A stretch of 39,782 bases of DNA from DASZCR01 sp035942915 (GCA_035942915.1 DASZCR010000317.1:1-39782), one strand, 5' to 3'. Positions 8,160 through 16,026 are shown, counted from the first letter of the stretch. The notes: generated by a model not told the origin, from the sequence alone. Translations and numbers: made by a program.

Positions 8160-8930
8160 TTAATTCCTATTGACAGATAAAATTGTAGTTCTGGTCTTCT
8201 GTCTATTATTTGAGTTCGTATTGGTAGCACTACTGTTCGTCTCAGTGCTGTCCTCTGAGCTGTTGTTCGACTGAGTTGCAGTATTTGTATTAGTGACGGC
8301 ACTTCCTTGATTCTGGTTAGCGTATTCATTCGCGGCATCTTGAATCGATCTATATTCCGTCCCAAATGAGAGTGGTCGCGTTATACAAACTCCGATGAGA
8401 ACTGCGGCGATGAGAATAACTAATGCTCCGGGCGACATTCGTGCGAATTTAACTCGATAATTCTCGGATTGAGCCTCCACATCCATTTCTTCTTTGATAC
8501 CAATCAAAAATAGAGCAAATCCCAAGAAGCCAAAAGATAGCCCTGCAAATGCTCCGCAAGAGAGCAGAGTGAACCTTGCCATCTGCAACCTGCCTGCGAT
8601 GGAGACAGATAGAATATTCACGTCCGAAGACGTGCCGGTGTTTTTTATCAAGGTATCTATACCCGAACCGGTACTATCAAGATAACGGAACAGGTACAGG
8701 CCACTCATTGCCAGACACGAAATGGCTATCACCAGAGCGATACCAAATCCTATGCTAAGTAAATAGCCGGAGATATTACTTGAATCGTTTTTTTCAGCGA
8801 CAGATTTAGCCGAATCTTTCCGCGCCTCAACAGATGAAGTCAGATTGTCTATCTGACGTTGCAGGCTCTCCACCTTCGCCGTTAAGTCAGTTTGCTGCTG
8901 TGTTACAGGCTCACTCATCATTGTCACCAT
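8160..8930 (-). CDS. hypothetical membrane protein with coiled-coil N-terminus and Asn/Ser/Thr tail (cassette gene)
   Basis: Up to 256 residues; three in-frame ATGs (8930, 8921, 8918) are possible and none has a strong ribosome site. An N-terminal heptad-like stretch (TAKVESLQRQIDNLTSSVEA) is followed by three hydrophobic segments (about 54-80, 122-145, 168-186) and a low-complexity C-terminus very rich in Asn, Ser and Thr. Base composition is clearly lower in GC than the flanking chromosome, which fits a foreign cassette. The tail may be a disordered extracellular or periplasmic extension. No family is recognised. Confidence 0.75.
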   Translation of the reverse strand: MVTMMSEPVTQQQTDLTAKVESLQRQIDNLTSSVEARKDSAKSVAEKNDSSNISGYLLSIGFGIALVIAISCLAMSGLYLFRYLDSTGSGIDTLIKNTGTSSDVNILSVSIAGRLQMARFTLLSCGAFAGLSFGFLGFALFLIGIKEEMDVEAQSENYRVKFARMSPGALVILIAAVLIGVCITRPLSFGTEYRSIQDAANEYANQNQGSAVTNTNTATQSNNSSEDSTETNSSATNTNSNNRQKTRTTILSVNRN

Positions 8931-8954
8931 TACTTAATAATAAACCTTGCAAGC

Positions 8955-9064
8955 GCCTCACGCTCGAATTAACCGGGCGCGGGCGAAAAGCATTCGAGCA
9001 AATGGCAGGGAAGATTGATAGAAGCCGCGCTATCTCGTGCTCCGGTTGAACGAGTTCGTTAGGT
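8955..9064 (-). repeat. attC-like site
   Basis: Minus-strand R'' is ACCTAAC (9064-9058) and R' is GTGAGGC (8961-8955), with T to G at the third position of R'. Plus-strand arms CTCGAATTAACCGG and CCGGTTGAACGAG pair well. Confidence 0.75.
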
Positions 9065-9070
9065 AGAGCT

Positions 9071-9541
9071 TTAGTATCTAATCAAGATAGTTAAATTAGC
9101 ATCGTCCATCAACATGCTTGTTGCTAGGTCGAAAAAGTGAAGATGAAGAGCTTGTGCAATATCTTCATCACTCCATTTAGTAAGGAAGTGATGGAAGCTA
9201 TTCAAGGCTGCATACGATTTATCACCTTCTAATTCTATACCTATGTATGCCGTCGATGTTCCGTATGAGCCGATGTTTTTATGAAGCATTGTGAAAAGCT
9301 GTCTTGCCGCAGTAAGCGTATCGACGTTTTTGTTAATCTCGCCGAAGCGATGTCTTATTTCTACCCGAAACATCTCCATGTCTCCGGTAAATTCATATTT
9401 CAGCCATGTGCGATGGCTGATGTCCGAGAGGTTGGTTGTTAATTCAAATGTGCTGTCACCAGCATCTCTATATCTCAGAATGCTGATGGCACCTTGCTTT
9501 TTCATTAACTGTTCCAAAATGTTTCTGATTTTTCCGTTCAT
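9071..9541 (-). CDS. hypothetical cytoplasmic protein (cassette gene)
   Basis: 156 residues from the ATG at 9541, chosen because AAAGGAAC precedes it at good spacing. The longer in-frame ORF to 9709 would run through the attC-like site. The protein is a soluble alpha/beta type with no membrane segment and no motif I recognise. AT-rich codon use sets it apart from the chromosome on either side. The stop is only 7 bases from the R'' box, the tightest packing in the array. Confidence 0.75.
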   Translation of the reverse strand: MNGKIRNILEQLMKKQGAISILRYRDAGDSTFELTTNLSDISHRTWLKYEFTGDMEMFRVEIRHRFGEINKNVDTLTAARQLFTMLHKNIGSYGTSTAYIGIELEGDKSYAALNSFHHFLTKWSDEDIAQALHLHFFDLATSMLMDDANLTILIRY

Positions 9542-9636
9542 GTAAGTGTTCCTTTGAGGTGAGGGAATTCTAAGAATGTACGAGGTGCGGATTGTATCAC
9601 CCACATATAATTCAACAAGTCCTATTTGAATGAAGC

Positions 9637-9722
9637 TCCTAACGCCCAAATTAACCCGCGCCCACATCCAACTTTCATGAGAGACTTCGTGGCAGGGCGT
9701 CGGGTGCATGCCGTTGTTAGGC
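9637..9722 (-). repeat. attC-like site
   Basis: Minus-strand R'' is GCCTAAC (9722-9716) and R' is GTTAGGA (9643-9637). The arms AACGGCATGCACCCGAC and GCGGGTTAATTTGGGCG are imperfectly complementary with offset bases, as usual for attC. Confidence 0.8.
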
Positions 9723-9767
9723 CGAACTGTTAATACTGGCTGACGCCCGCCGGAGACACCTATGCTC

Positions 9768-10160
9768 CTAACTGGATGAGGTATAGCTGCAACGCTTACA
9801 CCTCGTTACTTCCACCTGCTTGTAATAAATGGTCGGTTGAAAGTCGCTGCTTAAATCAAGTGCTCCGTCTCCTTCGTCGACTAATTCCTCGTCGTAGCCA
9901 ATCACCTCCATGTCGTGATGTCGCGTGAGACACCTTAGGCACAGACAATTCTTATCAAGGTCGTGACCTAGCTGTTGGCAGTACCCCTTTCTCTGCAAAT
10001 CATTCCTGTAGTGCAGTTCCAACTCCTCTTTCTGTCTCGCGAAATCGCGGTAGTGTCGTCGAATACGGTATAAGACGAACAAAAAAACGGCCACCAATGC
10101 GGCGATAATGAGAGGAGCATTATCACCTACGAACTGTGCGACTTGGTTGAATACTCCCAT
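9768..10160 (-). CDS. single-pass membrane protein with two CxxC pairs (cassette gene)
   Basis: 130 residues from the ATG at 10160, which has a GAGGGCGAGA ribosome site; a GTG at 10202 giving 144 residues is possible. One N-terminal hydrophobic segment (PLIIAALVAVFLFVLY) is followed by a charged helix and then CLRC in the middle and CKRC near the C-terminus. Widely split CxxC pairs like these often form one zinc site. It is the second zinc-ribbon-type membrane protein in the array. No function can be assigned. Confidence 0.75.
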   Translation of the reverse strand: MGVFNQVAQFVGDNAPLIIAALVAVFLFVLYRIRRHYRDFARQKEELELHYRNDLQRKGYCQQLGHDLDKNCLCLRCLTRHHDMEVIGYDEELVDEGDGALDLSSDFQPTIYYKQVEVTRCKRCSYTSSS

Positions 10161-10218
10161 TCTCGCCCTCACGAATAGAAGAGGCGCCAAGACTGCGTAC
10201 ACTGAGCCTTCTGTATCG

Positions 10219-10320
10219 GCCTCACGCCCGAATTAAACAAGCGCGGCATAACAACGAAACCGCCCGACTTCACGATACAAGGGAAGCTAATTCGCGCTCC
10301 GGTTAAATGAGTTGTTAGGC
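10219..10320 (-). repeat. attC-like site
   Basis: Minus-strand R'' is GCCTAAC (10320-10314) and R' is GTGAGGC (10225-10219). Plus-strand arms are CCCGAATTAAACAAGCGCG and CGCGCTCCGGTTAAATGAG. It is of the same type as the site at 8955-9064. Confidence 0.8.
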
Positions 10321-10347
10321 TACGCTGTTGTAACTAAAGCGCGTGAA

Positions 10348-10719
10348 TCAGAGTTCGATGCCAACCCAACTAACATGCCACTCGTTTTGCTTGGCGTAGG
10401 CGGGCGTCAACGGCGGAGCCTCCTGTCCCGGCTTATTGTAAGAAAACCTGAGGTAGACTCGGAACCCGGTTGGCGTAGGGTCATAAATGGTAGAAGTCCC
10501 AGTGAGCACCCAGTGGTCACTGTGGCCGCAGACCGATATGACATAGTTCGGCGTCTTCGTAAAGCCTGCTTTGCTTGTGTCAACATCAACGTAAATCCCG
10601 CGACCGGGAATAGGACTGGTCGGGTTATACGGCTGCCAGGCAGTATTTTGCGGATCGGTACTGCCGCTGCCAATACGCGATGAACCTATGATTATCGAAC
10701 CACTCATCGGACTGCTCAT
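10348..10719 (-). CDS. hypothetical beta-rich protein (cassette gene)
   Basis: 123 residues from the ATG at 10719, set by GGAGGT six bases upstream; another ATG two codons earlier lies too close to it. The protein has no signal peptide and a Gly/Ser-rich start, then a beta-rich body with GRGIYVDVDTSKAGF, YVISVCGHSDHW and WHVSWVGIE. The pattern of aromatic and Asp residues resembles small secreted or lectin-like beta-sandwich proteins, but I cannot name a family with confidence. The gene is GC-richer than the neighbouring cassettes, so it may have a different donor. Confidence 0.75.
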   Translation of the reverse strand: MSSPMSGSIIIGSSRIGSGSTDPQNTAWQPYNPTSPIPGRGIYVDVDTSKAGFTKTPNYVISVCGHSDHWVLTGTSTIYDPTPTGFRVYLRFSYNKPGQEAPPLTPAYAKQNEWHVSWVGIEL

Positions 10720-10756
10720 ATCCATACCTCCACCTTTGTCGCAGAGTGAGGCCGTA

Positions 10757-10863
10757 GCCTAACGCGAAATAAGCCGCGCCGAGCGAGCAGCACACAAGAT
10801 ACACGGCGTGAAGCACCATGAGAAACATGCTGCCGTGGCGTCGGGTTCAATGAGTTGTTAGAC
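10757..10863 (-). repeat. attC-like site
   Basis: Minus-strand R'' is GTCTAAC (10863-10857) and R' is GTTAGGC (10763-10757), both matching the consensus. The arms ACCCGACGCC and GGCGCGGCTT lie inside them. A short ORF reading through this site (10625-10828) is not considered real. Confidence 0.8.
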
Positions 10864-10904
10864 CCTCTCAAGCGAGGGAAGGTTGATTTGATGCCTGACC
10901 TAAC

Positions 10905-11255
10905 CTACACGGGCACATGATTCCTTATCAGTGTGCCGTTCCATACCTCGCTCTTCAGTCCGGGCCTGTTAGCGTCGTTGTATGTGCCCCTGAACTTGCC
11001 GTCGCCTTCCAGCGTGAATGTGAATTCACCCCTCTGAGTGGGCGACAGCCACCATTCACCCTGCCACGTGCTCCCCGACAATTTGCCGTGCACCGTGCCG
11101 GGTCGCATGTCCGGCGCATCCCAGAAACCGTTCAGAACAAGCTCGGAGGATTGGCTCAGAGTGGATTCGGTTACGGTTAACGTGGCGGCTCCCTGCACAC
11201 TGTTGTCCTGACTCACCCACTGCGTATTCCAAGTGCCGACGAAAGGCTTAGCCAT
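10905..11255 (-). CDS. hypothetical beta-barrel-like protein (cassette gene)
   Basis: 116 residues, soluble, no signal peptide. It starts FVGTWNTQWV and continues with repeated beta-strand pairs (GTVHGKLSGSTWQGEWW, GEFTFTLEGDGKFRGTY), the rhythm of lipocalin-like or FABP-like ligand-binding barrels. AGGGGAG lies about 10 bases before the ATG. The start is 142 bases from the upstream R' box, so this cassette has the longest leader, room for a cassette promoter. The ligand or role is unknown. Confidence 0.75.
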   Translation of the reverse strand: MAKPFVGTWNTQWVSQDNSVQGAATLTVTESTLSQSSELVLNGFWDAPDMRPGTVHGKLSGSTWQGEWWLSPTQRGEFTFTLEGDGKFRGTYNDANRPGLKSEVWNGTLIRNHVPV

Positions 11256-11396
11256 TGCTCAGTTCTCCCCTCATTCCCGTCGAATTCCCGCATCTTCAGG
11301 CCGACGCGCGAGAGGTGCGGGGGGTAAGGCAGACAGCTTTTATGCCAAAACAGGCGGCAAGTCAATGCCGACATCCAGTTGTTTGGGATAGATGAG

Positions 11397-11486
11397 GGCT
11401 AACTTCCGGCATGACCCGCCCGCCCGAACCATGACAGGAAGATGAGAGCCTGCGTGTTGCGGGTCGGGCGCATGCCGTTGTCAGGC
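11397..11486 (-). repeat. attC-like site after the superoxide dismutase gene
   Basis: Minus-strand R'' is GCCTGAC (11486-11480) and R' is GTTAGCC (11403-11397). The arms CGGCATGCGCCCGACCCGC and GCGGGCGGGTCATGCCGG are almost fully complementary. This is the strongest palindrome in the set. Confidence 0.8.
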
Positions 11487-11498
11487 GCGGCGTGGTGT

Positions 11499-12245
11499 TC
11501 AGGCGCGTAGCGCCGCAGATGCCTTTTGTGCCCGCACAAAGCGCCGGTTGACTGCTTCCCAGTCAACGTTATCCATGAATGCATCAATATACTTGGCTGC
11601 GGCGGCCCCGTAATCCATCTGGTATGAGTGCTCGTACATATCTAAAACCAATAGCGGCTGCCCCGTCGGCACATTATGCATATGATCCCACGCCCAGTAA
11701 TTATGAACCTCCCCGTTGTGAAAATTGTATGTGAGGATTGCCCAACCTGAGCCGCCGGATAATGCGCTCGCCGTTTTCTTGAACTCGGCTTCCCACTGCT
11801 CATAGCTGCCGAACCACTGCTTGAGGGCGCTCAGTACTTCACCGCCGGCTTTGCCATTCCCACCTAGATTGCCAAAGTAATTTTCATGTAACACCACCGA
11901 GCCGGTGCGCAGTAATTCCTCTCGCTTCAGGTCGCCATAAACATAGGCTGGTAAGTCCTTCTCCTTAAGCATGGCGTCAAGCCTTTGTTCGACGGCATTC
12001 AAGGCCTTGACGGAGCCTCCGTAGTTATTCTCCCAATGTGACCTAATCAGCCTCTCGGAAATTCCTTTCAGCTTGGCCGGGTCAAAGGGTAACGGCTGCG
12101 GCTCATGTCGTCCGCGAAAGGCGAGCGGGGCGGCTGCCTGCACCTCTAAATTCGCAGCCTTCGCTTCGACCCAACTTCCGAGCGCAAGCCCGGCCCCGCC
12201 CGCCGCCAATGCGCCAATCGCTTTTCGCCTAGATAATTCTTTCAT
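11499..12245 (-). CDS. Tat-exported Fe/Mn superoxide dismutase (cassette gene)
   Basis: Converts superoxide to oxygen and hydrogen peroxide, probably in the periplasm. The N-terminus has a twin-arginine signal (SRRKAIGALAAGG, then a hydrophobic stretch to about residue 30). The mature part has the Fe/Mn SOD ligands: His in RSHWENNYGG, His in VVLHENYFG, and Asp/His in LDMYEHSYQMDYG. The domain is complete (248 residues in all). GGGGGATAAC precedes the ATG. The stop lies 13 bases before an attC R'' box, and a half attC lies upstream, so it is the first cassette of the surviving array. An exported SOD as integron cargo is unusual. The metal cannot be assigned from sequence. Confidence 0.9.
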   Translation of the reverse strand: MKELSRRKAIGALAAGGAGLALGSWVEAKAANLEVQAAAPLAFRGRHEPQPLPFDPAKLKGISERLIRSHWENNYGGSVKALNAVEQRLDAMLKEKDLPAYVYGDLKREELLRTGSVVLHENYFGNLGGNGKAGGEVLSALKQWFGSYEQWEAEFKKTASALSGGSGWAILTYNFHNGEVHNYWAWDHMHNVPTGQPLLVLDMYEHSYQMDYGAAAAKYIDAFMDNVDWEAVNRRFVRAQKASAALRA

Positions 12246-12321
12246 GTTATCCCCCGAAGCTAACTCTATGAGAATGGTGTAAGTTTGTAAACGGGTAAGC
12301 CGGCATGAAAGGCAGGCAAGC

Positions 12322-12345
12322 GCCTAACGTCCGAATTAACCCGCC
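12322..12345 (-). repeat. half attC-like site at the right end of the array
   Basis: Minus-strand R' GTTAGGC (12328-12322) is preceded by the typical arm GCGGGTTAATTCGGAC. No R'' partner is found in the next 250 bases to the right. It marks where a further cassette, or the attI end, has been lost. Confidence 0.65.
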
Positions 12346-12658
12346 GCGAGCGGGATTCATTCAATTTATGCCGCAAAGAGGAATCACGAGAACCATGTGC
12401 AACAGAGACTATTTATGAGACTGCTTCTAATAATTCAGTTTGAGAGATGGTAAGGGAGACATAGTAGCTGGAAAGCTATTTTTGCAATACTGCCCAGCGT
12501 CTCGGTCAACGCCAACAGCGCCGCCGCGCGGCCCGTCGTGCCGCTGGCGTCGAAGGCGTTCATGTTCTTTACGAATCACGAAAATAAAATTTTCAGTGTT
12601 GTTAATAATCTGCTGCGGGGCGCGTTATATGTGTAGAGACGGTGTGAAGGAGAAGGAT
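12346..12658. other. array/chromosome boundary, no gene
   Basis: About 310 bases between the half attC and the sigma-factor gene. The left part is AT-rich. The right part (about 12499-12623) stays open in one plus-strand frame with coding-like composition, ending in a TAG just after 12620, and could be the tail of a lost gene. The sigma-factor promoter must lie here but I cannot point to it. Confidence 0.4.
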
Positions 12659-13231
12659 GTGCAGTCAAATGTAGCCACCACAACCCGCTTAAAGGCTGTC
12701 CCCGCAGCGAAAGAGGCGGGCGAACTTGAGAGACTCTTCCGCGCTCATCATGAGCAGGTTTTCCGCGCCGCCTATCGCATTACGGGCAGTGTCACGGATG
12801 CGGAGGACGTTCTCCAGACAATCTTTTTACGTCTGGCCTCGCACGCCGAGACGACCAATCTCGCGCCGAGTCCGGCGGGCTACTTGCACCGCGCGGCCGT
12901 CAACGCCGCGCTCGACCTTGTGCGTGCGCGAGGGCGTGCGCGCACGGTTTCGTTCGATTCGATGGAATCCGCGCAGGAGTTAACAAACCCGAACTCCAGC
13001 CCGGAGGAGGAGCAGTCCGACCGCGAGTTGCGCGCGCTCTTACGCCATGCGATTGCAAAGCTCGGCGAGCGCGCCGCGACCGTCTTCGCGCTGCGTTACT
13101 TTGAAGGCTACGACAACAACAGAATCGCCGAACTTCTCGGCACTTCGCCGATGGTCGTCGCCGTCACGCTCCACCGCGCGCGGACGCGCCTTCGCCGTGA
13201 GATTGGACAGTTTTTGGAGAAACAATCATGA
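12659..13231 (+). CDS. ECF-type RNA polymerase sigma factor
   Basis: Sigma-70 family extracytoplasmic-function sigma factor. Region 2 spans about residues 22-90 (LFRAHHEQVFRAAYRITG, DAEDVLQTIFLRL, DLVRARGR) and region 4 about residues 125-180 (RAATVFALRYFEGY, IAELLGTSPMVVAVTLHRAR). The chosen start is the GTG at 12659, which has AAGGAG six bases upstream; an ATG at 12629 is possible. The stop overlaps the next ATG as ATGA, coupling it to a FecR-like protein with an anti-sigma zinc finger. This is a classic sigma/anti-sigma pair. Its regulon may include the ABC genes that follow. Confidence 0.9.
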   Translation: MQSNVATTTRLKAVPAAKEAGELERLFRAHHEQVFRAAYRITGSVTDAEDVLQTIFLRLASHAETTNLAPSPAGYLHRAAVNAALDLVRARGRARTVSFDSMESAQELTNPNSSPEEEQSDRELRALLRHAIAKLGERAATVFALRYFEGYDNNRIAELLGTSPMVVAVTLHRARTRLRREIGQFLEKQS

Positions 13232-15948
13232 AGCGTAACAGAAAAGAGCTTGATGCCATTTTAGACAAAGTTGTGGCCGGCGTCCGCGACGAGCGCGTTG
13301 AGCAATCGACGGTGAACGATGCGGCCTCGCGCGTCTGGGCGCGCGTCTCCGAGCAAGCGTCGGGAGAGAAGTTGATTGACTCCCCGGCCACCGTCGCAGC
13401 TACTGAACAAAGCGGCGGCTGCGCGGATTACCAATCGCTCATCCCTTCTTATCTTCGCGGAGAGCTTTCGTCGGCGCGCGCTCTGCTGCTCGAAGACCAC
13501 ACGCGCGAGTGCATCGCTTGCCGTAAGGCTTTGAAGGCTGCGCGCACGGGCGAGCCGCAAGTGGTGGCGCGCGCCGCGCAAGTAAAGGCCGCGCCGACGA
13601 AGCAGACGCCGCTCTCTCCTGTGTGGCGTTGGAGCATCGCCGCCGGTCTGCTGCTGTGCATCGGACTCGGCGCGAGCTTCTTCATCGAGCGCCTCGACCT
13701 CTCCGGCAAAACGCTCGCCGCCACGGTCGAGAGCGCGGACGGCTATCTTTACCGCGTTTCCGAAACGGAGAGCCGCGCAGTCCGCGCGGGCGAACAGATT
13801 CAGAAGGGCGAGCGCGTGCGAACGTCCAAAGACTCGAACGCCGTGTTGCGCCTCGCTGATGGCTCCCTCGTCGAGATGCGCGAGCGCAGCGAGGTGTCCA
13901 TCACCGAGAACACGAAGGGTGTCACCGTCAAACTCGAACGCGGCGACGTGGCGGTCGAGGCGGCGAAGCAGCGCGAACGCCATCTCTACGTCGCCACGCC
14001 GGATTCGCTCGTCTCCGTGACGGGCACGACCTTCTTCGTCGGCAGCGGCACGAAGGGGTCGCGCGTCTCGGTCGTCGAAGGCGAAGTGCACGTCAATCAT
14101 TCCGGCAAAGACGATGTATTGCATCCCGGCGAGCAGGTGACGACCAGCCCACGCCTCGAAGCCGTCCCGCTCACGCAGGAAGTTGCATGGAGCCGCAACG
14201 CCGCTCGCTACACGAAACTCGCTGCCGAGTTGACGAGGCTGCGAGAGGACATTAACGCGAGAGTCCCACGCCCCGGCGTGCGCTACTCCTCGCGCTTCCT
14301 CGACCTCGTGCCCGAAGGCACTGTCCTTTACGCCGCGCTCCCTAATCTGAGCCAGAGGCTCGCCGACTCGCACCGCATCATGCAGGAGCGCATCAACCGG
14401 AATCCCGCGCTCAAAGCGTGGTGGAAAAACGAAGGCCGCGAAGGACAGGGCGCGGGGGCTGATAGGATTATCGAACGCGTGCGCGAGTTCGGCGCGTACC
14501 TCGGCGACGAGATAGTCGTCAGCGCGGGCTTGGACGCGAAAAACGAGCCTGGCAACGTCCTTGTGCTCGCCGAGTTGAAGAACGCGGCCGACTTCCGCCC
14601 GTACCTCGAAGGGCAGATTGCCCAGTTCGCACGTGAAGGCAAGGGCGGCCCGGCGATTCACATCGTTGAAGACCCGCTCGCGGCTGCGCCACAATCGAAC
14701 GGCGCTCCCGGAAAAGATGAAATCTACGTCTGGGTTCGCAACGACCTTTTCGCCGCATCGCCGCAGAGCGAAAACCTGCGTCAGCTTGCGACGACGCTCA
14801 ACAATGCGAGCGCGAACCGCTTCGTCGGAACGTCTTTCCACGCGCGCCTTGCTGAAATCTACCGCGAGGGCGCGGGGCTTGTGGTCGCCGCCGACCTCGA
14901 AAAACTCGTCGGTCAGGTCGCGCGTGAGGACGCCGATAAGCCGGGCGGCGCAGAGCGCGGCGAGGGCTTCCGCCAACTCGGACTGACGAGCTTGAAACAT
15001 CTCGTCATCGAGCAGAAGGATTTGAACGAGAAGACGCAGAGCCGCGCCGTGCTGACCTTCAACGAGCCGCGTCGCGGAATCGCTTCGTGGCTGGCCGCGC
15101 CGGGCGCGATGGGCGCGCTTGAGTTCGTCTCGCCGGACGCGAACGTGGCGACCGCCTTTGTCGTCAAAGAACCCGCGTTGCTGGTTGACGACCTGCTCGG
15201 CTTCCTCGAAACGGTGAAGCCGGATTTGCGCCGCCAACTGCGCGAGATTGAGGCGCAGCAGGGTCTCGACATCCGGCGCGACTTGGCCGTGCCGTTGGGC
15301 GGCGAGTTCGCCTTCGCCATCGACGGCCCGCTGCTCCCAACTCCCTCCTGGAAGATGATACTTGAGGTGAACGACCAGGCGCACTTGCAGCGGTCGCTTG
15401 AGCGCGTGGTCGAGAAGCTGAACGTGTGGGCGAAGCTCGGCGGCAAGGGCGGATTGCGCTGGGAGAACACGACTGACGGCGGACGCACGGTTTACACCCT
15501 GCGTTCGGCAGACTTCGGACTCGAAGTGCACTACACCTTTGTCAACGGCTACCTCGTCGTCACGCCGAGCCGCGCGCTGCTAGAGCGCGCCTTGAAGTAC
15601 CGTGAATCCGGCACTACCCTCTTGCGCTCGCCGCGCTTCAGAGAGACGATGCCGCAGGACGGTAACGCTAACTTCTCCGCCATTCTCTACCACGACCTCG
15701 CGCCCGTCCTTCGTCGGTTGGCGGAGCGCGCGCCGGAGAGCCAGCAAGGGGCACTCGCCGCCTCCGCCGAGATGCCGCCGACTCTGGCCTACGCTTACGC
15801 GCAGGGCGACCGCATCACGCTCGCGGCGAACACCGATGGCGGGCCTTTCGGGTTAAGTCCCGACAGCCTGATTGGTCTGCCGAACGCGTTTGCGATGCAG
15901 AACATTCTGATGAACGCGATGAGCGAGAAGGAAGAACCGAAGCGTTGA
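13228..15948 (+). CDS. anti-sigma/FecR-domain membrane protein with DUF3352-like C-terminus
   Basis: 906 residues. An N-terminal anti-sigma zinc finger (His91-x3-Cys95-x2-Cys98, in DHTRECIAC) precedes one membrane helix (about 132-153) and a FecR domain (about 185-310: GEQIQKGERVRT, VSVTGTTFFVG, VVEGEVHVNHSG, LHPGEQV). The remaining roughly 550 residues begin FLDLVPEGTVLYAALPNL and resemble DUF3352-type extracytoplasmic regions. The sequence thus joins a cytosolic sigma-binding part to a large periplasmic sensor-like part. It overlaps the sigma-factor stop by four bases. The likely role is to hold the sigma factor and release it on an envelope signal; the signal itself is unknown. Confidence 0.88.
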   Translation: MKRNRKELDAILDKVVAGVRDERVEQSTVNDAASRVWARVSEQASGEKLIDSPATVAATEQSGGCADYQSLIPSYLRGELSSARALLLEDHTRECIACRKALKAARTGEPQVVARAAQVKAAPTKQTPLSPVWRWSIAAGLLLCIGLGASFFIERLDLSGKTLAATVESADGYLYRVSETESRAVRAGEQIQKGERVRTSKDSNAVLRLADGSLVEMRERSEVSITENTKGVTVKLERGDVAVEAAKQRERHLYVATPDSLVSVTGTTFFVGSGTKGSRVSVVEGEVHVNHSGKDDVLHPGEQVTTSPRLEAVPLTQEVAWSRNAARYTKLAAELTRLREDINARVPRPGVRYSSRFLDLVPEGTVLYAALPNLSQRLADSHRIMQERINRNPALKAWWKNEGREGQGAGADRIIERVREFGAYLGDEIVVSAGLDAKNEPGNVLVLAELKNAADFRPYLEGQIAQFAREGKGGPAIHIVEDPLAAAPQSNGAPGKDEIYVWVRNDLFAASPQSENLRQLATTLNNASANRFVGTSFHARLAEIYREGAGLVVAADLEKLVGQVAREDADKPGGAERGEGFRQLGLTSLKHLVIEQKDLNEKTQSRAVLTFNEPRRGIASWLAAPGAMGALEFVSPDANVATAFVVKEPALLVDDLLGFLETVKPDLRRQLREIEAQQGLDIRRDLAVPLGGEFAFAIDGPLLPTPSWKMILEVNDQAHLQRSLERVVEKLNVWAKLGGKGGLRWENTTDGGRTVYTLRSADFGLEVHYTFVNGYLVVTPSRALLERALKYRESGTTLLRSPRFRETMPQDGNANFSAILYHDLAPVLRRLAERAPESQQGALAASAEMPPTLAYAYAQGDRITLAANTDGGPFGLSPDSLIGLPNAFAMQNILMNAMSEKEEPKR

Positions 15949-16026
15949 AGTCGGGAAACTGAGGGCGACGATGAAGGTGAGTAAAGGCAGGGCGCTCGTC
16001 CCTTGCCTTCTTTAACGGCGAACTGC

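Larger units (their letters stand above)
4539..12328 (-). mobile_element. integron gene-cassette array without integrase (CALIN)
   Basis: Nine attC-like imperfect palindromes, with a half-site between two of the genes and another at the right end, alternate with single genes over about 7.8 kb. Read on the minus strand each site has an R'' box near GCCTAAC at its start and an R' box near GTTAGGC at its end, with complementary arms between. Gene stops lie 7-101 bases before R'' and the next start lies 21-142 bases after R', the one-gene-one-attC order of integron cassettes. All genes but the terminal one point the same way. No integron integrase is visible; it should lie right of 12.3 kb, where an unrelated sigma-factor operon begins. 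Some cassettes (8.2-9.6 kb) are clearly AT-richer than flanking genes, suggesting separate origins. Confidence 0.85.

Noticed and set aside
10625..10828. 67-residue ORF with a hydrophobic start
   Set aside because: It reads through the attC-like site at 10757-10863 and has no ribosome site, so it is a by-product of the repeat. The ORF at 4404-4661 is rejected for the same reason.
4539..11486. CRISPR array or REP-type repeats
   Set aside because: The repeats are long imperfect palindromes with variable centres, and the spaces between are whole genes, unlike the short regular spacers of CRISPR or the clustered short REP units.
12329..12658. Integron integrase or attI
   Set aside because: No tyrosine-recombinase reading frame is present on either strand between the array and the sigma-factor gene.
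13261..15531. A 756-residue open frame on the minus strand
   Set aside because: It lies opposite the clear anti-sigma/FecR gene and shows no domain; open antisense frames are common in GC-rich genes. The same holds for the minus-strand frame at 3059-4171 and the plus-strand frames over 1-1628.
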